Assembly (NCBI GenBank): GCA_963377175.1
Contig: CAUJNA010001225.1
Coordinates: forward strand, 613,811-677,810
Direction of reading: 5' to 3'
Origin: Effrenium voratum
Lineage: Eukaryota > Sar > Dinophyceae > Suessiales > Symbiodiniaceae
DNA: 64,000 nt
The notes under the pieces: generated by a model
Databases searched by the model: none
Told to the model about the DNA's origin: nothing
Seen by the model: only the letters and a program-made list of their open reading frames with translations
Translations under genes and position numbers: made by a program
In this document: positions 42,001 to 49,340 of the stretch, piece after piece
Layout: each line of letters starts with the position of its first letter
How positions within the stretch are numbered: the stretch's first letter is position 1

Positions 42001-44761
42001 GGTGAGGATGAGGCAGTTTTGCCCGGAAGTCCCGACGGAGGTGGCTCTGAGGTTGGTGGAGGAACTGGAGGAGTTCAACAAGGGGTTGCTCAGGAGGGCG
42101 GCGACAGCGGCGACCAAGAGCATGAGGAAGCCGGACGTCAAGAAGGGCCTGTGCGGCAGGGTGGCGGAGGCGTGGAAGAAAGGAGAGATGGAGAAGGTGA
42201 AGGGGGAGTTCGAGCAGCTCTTCCCGGAGGTGCCGGTGGCGCTGCTGGAGAGGGCCCTGGGCACAGGAGAAGGAAGGGGAATCGCCTGGAACCGGGCGGC
42301 GAGGAGGAGGCATGCCAAGGCGACAGGGTTGATCCTGCATCTCTTCGCCGGAAAGAGTGCGAAGAAGTTCAACTACGGGCAGTGGGACAGGGAGATCATT
42401 GCGGTGGACATCCTGTCGGGCCAGGATTTGCTTGAGGAGGACACCTTCGGGTACCTGGCTGGTTTGGCGGCGGAGGGAAGGACGGAGGGGGTCATGGGTG
42501 GACCGCCGTGTCGGACGTATTCCTACTGCCGGCACTTTGAGCCTGGCCCTTATCCGGTCCGAGGAAGAGGAGAAGAGCGGTTTGGCTATGAGGAGCTGAG
42601 CGAGGTGGAAGCAAAGAAAGTGGAGGGCGACAGCGTTTTGATGCTGCGCATGTGGATCCTGGCGGTGCTGGCGAATGGTGGCCGGGAGATGGTGGGTCGG
42701 AAGGCATGGATGGTCAAGGAGCACCCGGAGGACCCGAGGAGCTTTGTCAGTGAGGAGGAGTGGGAGAGGGCCAAGGCCCGGGGGGGCGAACCGCCTTCGA
42801 TCTGGGATTGGCCGGAGGTCGCGGCGATGGAGGAGGTGCTGGGACTCATCAGGGTGAAGTTCGACCAGGGTGCGATGGGCCACATAAAGAGGAAGCCGAC
42901 GATGCTGTTGACCAGTATCAAGGACCTACGGCAGCTGGACGGCATGAGAGGACCTGGAGTTGGAGGAGCGGGGAACCGCGAATCCAGCAGCTGGGCAGAA
43001 TGGGCGCCGGGGTTGGTGGCGGCGTTGGACGAGGCGATCAAAAGGGAGGTGGTGGCAGCGGCAAGAATGGCAAAGGCATCGGCAGAGGAGATGTGGAAGA
43101 GCCACGTCGAGAATGGCCATACCCCGTTTCGCCGAGACTGCAGGGCCTGCATCCAGGGGGGACTCAGAGGAAGGAGCCATCGGAAGAGGAGTCACCCGGC
43201 CTTGGCCACTTTGGCCATCGACGTGACGGGCCCGTTCAAGACGTCTAAGGAGGGGCATCGCTATCTGTTGGTGGGGTCGTACGTCACGGCGGTGGCGGAG
43301 AACATGGCCAAGGAAGATGAGGTGGAGAAGGAAGCCAGGGAAGAAGGGGAAGACCCGAGTGAGGACGGCATGAACACGGTGGAGGTCTATGCGGACGCAG
43401 GTTTCGGGCCGGATGGAGGCCGCTCGCAGCAGGGGGTCATCGTATGTTATGGTGGCTGCCCAATCCATTGGACGAGCACGAGGCAGCCGTTTGTGGCAAG
43501 ATCGACCGCGGAGGCTGAGTTGTTGGCAGCCATGGAGGGGGTGCTGCAAGGGGAAGCCTGGGCGGAGATCATCGCTGACCTGGAAGACAGGAAGGTCGCA
43601 TCGGTGTGGGACAGGGCGGGCATCGATGTGGAAGGGCGGGACCAGCTGAAGTCGTTGAAGCTGGTGATGATGCAGGACAATGCGGCAGCGGTCACGCTAC
43701 TGCAGGGCTTAGGTGGGTCATGGAGGACGAGGCCACTGAAGATCCGGGCCAGGTCGGCCAGGGAGAGATTTGAGAATGGCTTCTGGGCGCTGCAGCACTT
43801 GCCGGGCGAGACGATGTTGGCGGACATCGGCACCAAGGCCTTGGGAAGCTCTCGCTTGAGAGCACTGGCCGAGATGATGGGTATGAAGATGGGCGAGAAC
43901 GACGCGATTTCGGAGAAGGATGAGGACCTTGTGAAGGTCGGGGAGGGGAACGCGGCCAAGGTGAGGGCGGTGCACAGTATCGAGCATGAGCGAGGCCTGA
44001 AGGTCTTGACGGGCATCACGTGCATTATGCTGGCTGATGCAGCGGACATGGAGGATGAGGAGGCTTCCCGGGAGGAGCTTCTGTTTTGGACGGCGCTTCT
44101 GGTGGCGGTGGTGGCCGCGTGGGAGGCGCTGAAGTGGAGTGCGAGAAGGGCAGTAGGTGCGGTGCGGAACCTGCAGAAGGGGGAGGATTGCGGGAGTATG
44201 TCAACTACCGGAGGTGGGGTGAAGGTGAAGGCTATGCAGGGTGGTAAGGAGAGGGCAAGGCAGAGGTTGCTTGAGAAAAGGGCAGACAGAGAGAGCTCCG
44301 AAGAAGGGCAGGAACGGAGCACAGAAGGAGGAGGAAGGCTGGGCAGCAGTAGTTATGCAGGGTGGAAAGTTGGAGGTGGAGATGTGAGGCAGCCCGGGTT
44401 GGCGCCGGAGAAGAGTTCTGCGGCGGAGTGGAAGGTTTCCTTGGATGAGGATGAGACAGTGGTCTGGGAGGATGTGAAGAAGATCTTCCCGGGGATCGTG
44501 AAGGAGCCGGTGGGGACGGAAGACCGCTGGTTGGAGAAGGGCGGCTACTACATCAAGATGCACTGCAGAAGGAGGGTCACGGAGTTTGACCCACGGAGGG
44601 GCCACATGCCGAGGGAGAAGATTGGGCCGGAAAGGATCACGGTGATGAGGACGTCGGGGCCTGTCTTCGTGCTGGGCGGCGACTACACGGTGGGGTCGCG
44701 GTCTGGCCTGAGGGAGTTCGTGGGTTTCACGATCTTCAAGAAGCTGGAGGTGGGGTCTTGA
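39032..44761 (+). CDS. Gag-PR-MTase-like-(IN remnant)-RNase H polyprotein lacking RT
   Basis: 1,909 codons from the first ATG after the PBS (an in-frame ATG in the LTR at 38909 would add 41). Residues 1-400 are charged and disordered, with a coiled coil (~285-350). The capsid-like region is ~500-700. A CCCH finger CKWYATDAGCRFGKNCKFAH lies at ~763 and a CCHC knuckle CWNCGSLEHRKAEC at ~794. The protease-like LLDGGATHALR (Asp present) is at ~910. A methyltransferase-like domain spans ~1100-1310: LHLFAGKSAKKF (motif I-like), IAVDI, GGPPCRTYS (Pro-Pro-Cys) and KEHPEDP. Then come an integrase zinc finger (HVENGHTPFRRDCRAC) and the first core strand (LAIDVTGPF), followed directly by RNase H (VEVYADAGFGPDGG, STAEAELLA, MMQDNAAAV, LADIGTKAL). 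No YVDD, no second or third integrase acidic residue. A membrane-type helix (WTALLVAVVAAW) is at ~1690. The C-terminus carries the WTGxTxF-type module as FVGFTIF. Confidence 0.88.
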   Translation: MEVMRRRRSGQVSPGGEVEESRALAGGELVADEGEDPEMGEPREGDDALEVHSADGRASTREASTARSERSSSRTRETSPRALRPGMDDEPLVEREPSSTASRQRSASAQSSMASAKPGSTTRSSPSASRRAGSMERAGDGPKAGAEVNPFWSKRVQEEVRLREARPEGLPPVPESGDEEEPVRTPLKAAEGEAAAKRNRARAFMSPEERLADEKRELALQAVKRDLRRIGGEGPPEEGGRNKGPSGGGGEDWDGAGSAGDKGRPATPDDRLEGELSRVMIEEYGAVNMNLAEALRQRNELRHKVERLELEKIVVEAEAEQNRRMAELWESRARQAEKHVELLTDQITVLEQRPQQFHTPQQEEEPQPPRPETPPPPPPGIRSKRQKLEMTPGGTRVPQDPPPYDHEWPNPENGWVMDGVSYKPAWGRSRSTSREEKPAASRPRWTRSRSTSKDGGEARKPEEGKPAIPVAPLLQQKPKSRPEVKEMPNETGRATDLPELVGDGSPLTFGDWMATIDHYMKDISTYSAMWWEEVCASAKEAYAEWLVASPLQRLRIKPELPLVCMDLPRTEQRGVAMVLKALPESVKKELVANRQLSMVNIIYRLYILYQPGGASERQQILNALLDTKGGNASEVAKQLRSWRHWRKRALELGVALPDATLLVSALDKFAAALSKLDQQSSYRMSTVRAELNLDTRPTQEAVESFAEYLQAESETAELAKGGKETAPKVKAMGGAGKEEAGPWKPSSGGGTPGKPRVVDLSRACKWYATDAGCRFGKNCKFAHVWDSLDRQKERCWNCGSLEHRKAECPRPGPQGGPGGGQAAAGGGEGAKRRAGTPPGNKGAVRKAAGGKSHAAEPVVEEEMEEVVVEETGGKDKLMAEATQLLKSLRMKKLKAAKLSKIGECQSWGLLDGGATHALRQARKGETGEDRMVELADGREVAMQMTEGHTLICKEATQVIVPLGALYLLGYRIRWEEGICCIEHASRGPLPVRMRQFCPEVPTEVALRLVEELEEFNKGLLRRAATAATKSMRKPDVKKGLCGRVAEAWKKGEMEKVKGEFEQLFPEVPVALLERALGTGEGRGIAWNRAARRRHAKATGLILHLFAGKSAKKFNYGQWDREIIAVDILSGQDLLEEDTFGYLAGLAAEGRTEGVMGGPPCRTYSYCRHFEPGPYPVRGRGEERFGYEELSEVEAKKVEGDSVLMLRMWILAVLANGGREMVGRKAWMVKEHPEDPRSFVSEEEWERAKARGGEPPSIWDWPEVAAMEEVLGLIRVKFDQGAMGHIKRKPTMLLTSIKDLRQLDGMRGPGVGGAGNRESSSWAEWAPGLVAALDEAIKREVVAAARMAKASAEEMWKSHVENGHTPFRRDCRACIQGGLRGRSHRKRSHPALATLAIDVTGPFKTSKEGHRYLLVGSYVTAVAENMAKEDEVEKEAREEGEDPSEDGMNTVEVYADAGFGPDGGRSQQGVIVCYGGCPIHWTSTRQPFVARSTAEAELLAAMEGVLQGEAWAEIIADLEDRKVASVWDRAGIDVEGRDQLKSLKLVMMQDNAAAVTLLQGLGGSWRTRPLKIRARSARERFENGFWALQHLPGETMLADIGTKALGSSRLRALAEMMGMKMGENDAISEKDEDLVKVGEGNAAKVRAVHSIEHERGLKVLTGITCIMLADAADMEDEEASREELLFWTALLVAVVAAWEALKWSARRAVGAVRNLQKGEDCGSMSTTGGGVKVKAMQGGKERARQRLLEKRADRESSEEGQERSTEGGGRLGSSSYAGWKVGGGDVRQPGLAPEKSSAAEWKVSLDEDETVVWEDVKKIFPGIVKEPVGTEDRWLEKGGYYIKMHCRRRVTEFDPRRGHMPREKIGPERITVMRTSGPVFVLGGDYTVGSRSGLREFVGFTIFKKLEVGS

Positions 44762-44850
44762 GCTGGCGCCAAGGAGCGCAAGGTGGCTGAGAGCGATAAG
44801 ATGCTCGACGCCATACATTTTGGCTGTTGGCACAAAGTGCCAAGGGGGGG
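44762..44850 (+). other. 3' untranslated region and polypurine tract
   Basis: 89 bp between the stop codon and the 3' LTR, ending CCAAGGGGGGG at 44840-44850, the expected polypurine tract directly 5' of TGCATG. Confidence 0.85.
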
Positions 44851-44949
44851 TGCATGAGATGTGCACTTCACACGTTGACCATGCGGATGAACCGATTCCC
44901 GCAGACCTTTTTATGCTTTGAAGGAGAAAAGTCGCCCCGGAGGTTTGCA
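44851..44949 (+). repeat. 3' LTR of nested element
   Basis: Identical over all 99 bp to 38906-39004. Confidence 0.93.
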
Positions 44950-44954
44950 GAAAC
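44950..44954. repeat. Target-site duplication GAAAC (right copy)
   Basis: Perfect match to 38901-38905. Confidence 0.9.
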
Positions 44955-45511
44955 AATGCGGCATCCGGCGAAGGTCGCCCCCCGCTTGAAGGTGAAGGCT
45001 CTTCAACGCCCCCGATCTTCTGATCGGATGCAGCAAGCGCAACAGGCATAGCAGATTCAGAAGCTATGACCTCGCACTGATCGTCAACATACGGAACTCG
45101 CCCATCAAGCTTCAATATTACCGCCTTGCCATCAGGTCGCACAAAGTACGGAGCACTGCTCTTTCTCCATACGAAATCGTACCCCTTTTCCAAACATCTT
45201 TGACCAACAGAAAGAACAGTCGGCAAAACATACGGAGTGACGACCTCGTTCAACTGATCAATGGAGAAGTCCGCAATCTTGTCTGCACAAATTGATCCAT
45301 TTGCTGTTGAAAGATTGATTGGAGTCAACGCAGGATTTATTCTCTTTTGAAGTGTAACTGCACGCTCAGTGTCAACCAGATCTTGTTCACTACCTGTGTC
45401 GACAATCCACTGACGAAGCCCTGCTGGTGCTGGCGTAGCAATATACTCCGGCACTTCATCAAGGTTCGTTTCATCATCATCAATCCAACAGCCGGGACAA
45501 TACAAACCGCA
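44955..45511 (-). CDS. Copia protease region of the old element (3' end cut by insertion)
   Basis: Continues in the same frame as gag after its UAG. It contains YCPGCWIDDDETN and the retroviral-type aspartic protease motif QWIVDTGSEQDLVD, then a protease-like second half (INLSTANGSICADKIADF, PTVLSVGQRCLEKG). At 44955 the frame enters the nested LTR. Across the insertion it joins in register to the integrase part at 38905. No ATG lies near the start, so expression would need readthrough from gag. Confidence 0.8.
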
Positions 45512-48154
45512 CTAAATTGGGTCATTGTCATCATAGTATTCGCAATAGAACCCACAAGGCGCGTTGTAGTTTGCTTGCATCAACTCAACAACCCCCTCCA
45601 GAATCAAAGCTTTGTCTTTAGCATCGATCAGATCCTTAGGATTTGAGCCAGGCGCACAACCATCATACCACACCACCTCAGGGTCGTTCGGCTTTGGAGC
45701 ACATGATAGGCATAGCCCGTTGGACTCGATCTCGACGATCTCGACATTATCTGCGAATTTGACGCATCTGCGGGAATTGGAAACATCTGTACTGCAAATG
45801 AAAATTGTTTGCCCAGTCCAGTATTGCTCCAAACCTTCATCAGGATCCGCCCAGAAATCACCAAACACTTGCTCTTTGCCATTGATGTTGGCTTTGGTGA
45901 TGCGCTGATCCAACAAACATTCCAGCGAAACAGGAAGGTCTTTTGCACTCTTCGGATCGTAAATCGCTTTTCGGGGCATCACATGGTGTCGAATAACCAT
46001 CTCGTTCACCGAGTCAACTTCCCAGAAATCTTGCTTTGGGCGGCATGCTGCGAGGCATGCATTGGTCTCTTTCACCCTCAGACACACAGCGGCTGAGGAC
46101 TCGCCCTTTTTACTCTGGGATCGCTTTCTCCCTTTTCCCTTTGGGGTGGGAGACCTGCCTCTGCTGGCTCCTTTCTTTGGGCTCGGCTTATCTGTTGCTG
46201 GTGCAGCAGACCGAGTCTCATGCGAAAACGCACAGTTGTCTCCGCGAGTGCATTTCCCCTGACCGCCTTTGAAAAACCAGCACGGGATCTTTTTCAGCTC
46301 CGCTCTCTTTCTCGATGCCGACCGATCCCTGTCTCTCCCCTGGCTGTCAGAGCGCCCCCGACCTTTTCCTTTCGGATTTTGGCTCGGGGGTCTTGGGTCT
46401 TTCTCATGCTTGTAGATGCAATTATCCCGAGTGCACTTGCCTTTCTGAAAATCGAAGCAATACTTGACCGCTGAAGGATCTCTTGCATTTGCATTGGGAG
46501 CTGGAGCACCGACCTTCTGATTGTGAGCTCGGGCGACACGATCACGATTTGACTGCAATCGCCCCCGAGTCAAAACATCACGAACGGCTTGAACAAGAAA
46601 CTCGTAGCTCTTGTCATACGACCCATCTTTTGCACGCTCGTATGTATCAAGGTCATACTTGATCTTGTGACATCCACGAATCTGTCGCAAGAAGATGTCC
46701 TTCAAAACGTGCTGCTCCGGAACGATCTTCATGCCAGCAATGACGGAATCCCAATTCTGAATAAAGGTCATCAAATCATTGCCATGAAGTGCCACCTTTA
46801 ACAAATCTTCAGTGGAATACAACGCTCCGGCCTCCTCATTCGTTCTGAAATACTGCTCAAACATTAGAAGAACTTGACGTCCACGGACAACTTTGTCCAA
46901 AGCGGCTTGTTGCTCCTTGTACGTAAGGATCTGCCGACTAAGGTCGCCCCTACCAATCCGCGACAAGGCAGCAAGAAGCTTTGTATCCAACGTTTCAAAC
47001 TGCTCTGGATCTCCAAGCTCTAACATGAGATTCTTCTTGTCCTCCCTGTTGACGTACACCTTGTTAACCCAGGTGAATGCAGCGTCAGGCCGATCTGAAG
47101 CAGCCCGAATCTCTTCGCGAGTAGCCGTTTTCCAGGCTCTGTAGGTCTCAGGAGTTGGAAACTCACTCAGCCTCAACGAATCAGCTTCCTTTGCTTTTGG
47201 CCGATCATGCTGATTCCGGACAAAGCCGAGGAGGGCCGCACGGAACTCCGCCTCGGTGGTCTCGGGACCAGTCAACCGATCAACATTCGGCTGATTTGTC
47301 GGCTGATTTTGCTGACTTCGGCTGTTTTCTTGCTCCGAAGACCGTCTCGCATGATCTTTGATATCAAACTGCATTGCACCAGAAATAGGATCAGTCCAAC
47401 TCTGCTGTGGAATAATCTGAGGCATAGGTCCAGAAGTTTGTGCATTCTGCGTTGGAAAAAGACGCGGATCATCAAAGACACTGCCCCTCCTATCCAAAAA
47501 CGACTCTGAACTGACGTTCTGAAAACTTGACGCAGGTTGAGGATCTCTGCGCACCATCTCACGCTGCGCCCTTTCGAGATCATTCCTCAGACGCTCAACG
47601 GTGTCGTTCAGCCCGTTGATCGTGTCCTGCATGGCGTGATTTTCCGCCAAAATACTGTCTCTCTGCTCACCGACCGCCTTCTCCGAGTTCTCCATCACAA
47701 CAGTCTCCGCATGTAAGCTTTGTGCGAAAGCGCTATACTGTGCCGTTCCTTGCGACACAGCTTCGTTCACTTCGGCAGAAATTGCTCCCCGCCTCTGACT
47801 AACCTGGGCGCTGAAGAAAGCGCGGGACTCTGCGAACTGCTCGTGCAGCTCGAGGGTCCGGCGGTTGTTCTCCTCATCCAGGCGATGCACAGTTTCTGCC
47901 AAATGAGCGCTATATTCCGCCCTTGCAGCATCCATAGCAACGCGATGTAACGTGTTGGCCTCTTCCCTAGCAGCGTCACCCATGTCGTTATGCACATGCA
48001 TGATGTTCTGGGTGGCTTGGTAGTTTGTCGCGAACCCAAACATGTTTCGAGGATCGCGAGGGTCGACAGGACCATTGGATGCAACTGCACCTTCACTACC
48101 GTCACCAACATCTCCAGATATATTGTAAATGGCAGGCATATCTCCGGATGCCAT
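45512..48154 (-). CDS. Gag of the old copia-like element
   Basis: 880 codons, ATG at 48154. Residues ~25-210 are a long coiled coil. The capsid-like region is ~330-545 (PTPETYRAWKTATREEIRAA, RGRQVLLMFEQYF, QIRGCHKIKYDLDTYERAK). Two CCCH zinc fingers replace the usual CCHC knuckle: CFDFQKGKCTRDNCIYKH (~566) and CWFFKGGQGKCTRGDNCAFSH without its last residue (~624), separated by Arg/Ser/Gly-rich linkers. The C-terminus (~705-790) carries the module FWEVDSVNEMVIRHH ... YWTGQTIFIC also present in pol and in the nested element. The stop is UAG and the protease follows in the same frame. Confidence 0.85.
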   Translation of the reverse strand: MASGDMPAIYNISGDVGDGSEGAVASNGPVDPRDPRNMFGFATNYQATQNIMHVHNDMGDAAREEANTLHRVAMDAARAEYSAHLAETVHRLDEENNRRTLELHEQFAESRAFFSAQVSQRRGAISAEVNEAVSQGTAQYSAFAQSLHAETVVMENSEKAVGEQRDSILAENHAMQDTINGLNDTVERLRNDLERAQREMVRRDPQPASSFQNVSSESFLDRRGSVFDDPRLFPTQNAQTSGPMPQIIPQQSWTDPISGAMQFDIKDHARRSSEQENSRSQQNQPTNQPNVDRLTGPETTEAEFRAALLGFVRNQHDRPKAKEADSLRLSEFPTPETYRAWKTATREEIRAASDRPDAAFTWVNKVYVNREDKKNLMLELGDPEQFETLDTKLLAALSRIGRGDLSRQILTYKEQQAALDKVVRGRQVLLMFEQYFRTNEEAGALYSTEDLLKVALHGNDLMTFIQNWDSVIAGMKIVPEQHVLKDIFLRQIRGCHKIKYDLDTYERAKDGSYDKSYEFLVQAVRDVLTRGRLQSNRDRVARAHNQKVGAPAPNANARDPSAVKYCFDFQKGKCTRDNCIYKHEKDPRPPSQNPKGKGRGRSDSQGRDRDRSASRKRAELKKIPCWFFKGGQGKCTRGDNCAFSHETRSAAPATDKPSPKKGASRGRSPTPKGKGRKRSQSKKGESSAAVCLRVKETNACLAACRPKQDFWEVDSVNEMVIRHHVMPRKAIYDPKSAKDLPVSLECLLDQRITKANINGKEQVFGDFWADPDEGLEQYWTGQTIFICSTDVSNSRRCVKFADNVEIVEIESNGLCLSCAPKPNDPEVVWYDGCAPGSNPKDLIDAKDKALILEGVVELMQANYNAPCGFYCEYYDDNDPI

Positions 48155-48178
48155 GGCGATCTTTGTACAAGCCTTTAC

Positions 48179-48190
48179 GGCTGATAACCT
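48179..48190 (-). other. Primer-binding-site-like motif of the old element
   Basis: In element sense GGTTATCAGCCG directly follows the LTR terminus ...GATAACACA. The complement CGGCTGATAACC has the look of an anticodon loop (CUGAUAA between GG and CC) and the motif is shared with the element at 1770-1781. Confidence 0.6.
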
Positions 48191-48340
48191 GTGTTATCAA
48201 GCCTAGGCCACCTAAGGGAATACCTAGGCAAGCAGCAAACCGTTGACTACCTTTTCACACTGCTGCCAGTGTTCTTGAAGCCTGTAGCGGCGGAGCATGT
48301 TTCAAGATTGCTTGTGTGCTTAGACATTTGCGATCTGACA
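48191..48340 (-). repeat. 5' LTR of the old element
   Basis: 111 bp (48191-48301) nearly identical to 30585-30695. The remaining ~39 bp (TGTCAGATCGC... in element sense) differ. Upstream of it stands another purine tract (GGGGGAGGGGGGAGGGG), odd for a 5' LTR. Confidence 0.65.
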
Positions 48341-49191
48341 CCCCTCCCCCCTCCCCCAAAACCCATGAACGTATGGTGAGCATTGACTTCTGTCATCTCT
48401 GTATTCACTTGTGCGTGCAAGGCGCCGCGTCTCTGCAGCTCCTTTTGTTCGCGCTGACAAAACGTGTTTATGATTGTCATTCTACTTCAGTCTTGCAAAC
48501 TTCCGGGCAGCTGCGAGAGTCTCTCTGCAAACTTCAGTGCGCAATGCCACAGTCTCCGCGCAAGTTTCTCTGCCCAAGTTCTGCGTGCAAGTTCCGCGCG
48601 CCAGTGCTTCGTTCAAACTCTTTGCCAAAGTTCTCAACGCAAGCTTTTGTGCGCACAATTATCGGCTCAAATTTATCGGCCCAAATGTTGTCAACGCAAG
48701 TGCTCTGTGCAACCTCCGCAAGTCTGCTCTGTGCGTGTCGCGCGCGTCATTCTCAATGCAGGCAACTCGGCGACAGCATCCCAGTGCACATCAGCAACGC
48801 CGCTCCACGCACAAATTCGCGCGGCTGTCTGAGTCGCCTTGCTCCCGTAAACGCCATGGCCATTTTCGCGGGACACAATAAAACCCGCGACCATCTATCT
48901 CCAAAAATGCAACCTTGTCCGGCGCCACCTAACCCAGTGAAACCCATCTAGGTCCTCCAGTGGAGAGGTTAGAACAAGGGTATCCTTTTGTCTGCAGTCT
49001 ATTTTAGTATAGGAGAACCCTCCCAACCAAAAAAGAATCGGTACAAGGGCACCTAGCCATCCCTTGGGTTGCTGTTGGCCCCCCTGCAAACAGTCGAACT
49101 TTTTGGGGGGTTTCATGAAAAACACCCTCATTTCCCCAAAACTTAAAGTCTAAAGATCCAACCCAATAGTCAAGAAATCCATTTCTCGACC
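48341..49191. repeat. Degenerate TGCGCAAGTTC minisatellite and flanks
   Basis: From about 48490 to 48740 there are many diverged copies of a 13-20 bp unit around TGCGCAAGTTC / CTGCAAACTTC. The rest is unique and non-coding as far as I can see. Confidence 0.55.
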
Positions 49192-49340
49192 TCAGGCCGG
49201 CGGAACCAAAGCGAGGTCCTCCGCCCGCTGGGCGTCGAAGGCGGCCAAGATCTGCACCGCCTCCGAGCTCGGCAGCGACGAGGCCTCCCTCAGCGCCGCC
49301 TCCGCCAGGTCCACCCACTGGAAGTCCGACAGCGCCTCAC
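49192..49340 (-). CDS. Candidate exon upstream of the retroelement
   Basis: Minus strand, strong acceptor TCTGCTTTCTTTGCAG at 49341 onward. Then two bases and EALSDFQWVDLAEAALREAS + SLPSSEAVQILAAFDAQRAE, an obvious pair of helices. The frame meets TGA at 49192. It may be terminal or end earlier at a donor not resolved. The two leading bases fit the one base left by the exon at 50942-51074. Confidence 0.5.

Larger units (their letters stand above)
38906..44949 (+). mobile_element. Young non-autonomous copia-like LTR element nested in the old one
   Basis: 6,044 bp, bounded by identical 99-bp LTRs (TG...CA) and the 5-bp duplication GAAAC. PBS at 39005-39016, one long ORF 39032-44761 and a polypurine tract at 44844-44850. 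It encodes gag, protease-like, methyltransferase-like, integrase zinc-binding and RNase H parts, but no integrase catalytic core beyond the first Asp region and no reverse transcriptase. Zero differences between LTRs point to a very recent insertion, which must have been catalysed by proteins of a related complete copy. GC content is visibly higher than in the interrupted element. Confidence 0.92.
30585..48340 (-). mobile_element. Old Ty1/copia-like LTR retrotransposon, split by a nested element
   Basis: Minus-strand element of about 11.7 kb once the 6-kb insertion is discounted. Order in its own sense: LTR (48340-48191), PBS, gag (48154-45512), in-frame UAG, protease (45511-44955), [insertion 44949-38906], integrase and RT (38905-36064), frameshift, RNase H and a methyltransferase-like tail (36143-34452), then an SGNH-like/KptA-like ORF (34329-31945), a C-terminal tail, polypurine GGGGGG and LTR (30735-30585). 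The RNase H order after RT, the ADILTKPF motif and the GHxDSGG RT motif place it in Ty1/copia. Several frame breaks show that it is decaying. No target-site duplication is visible (GATTT left, CCCCT right). Confidence 0.85.

Noticed and set aside
39184..44322. Several long minus-strand frames under the nested element
   Set aside because: Antisense shadows caused by the high GC3 of the plus-strand polyprotein.
30580..48345. Target-site duplication for the old element
   Set aside because: The five bases outside the two LTRs (GATTT and CCCCT) do not match under any boundary I tried.
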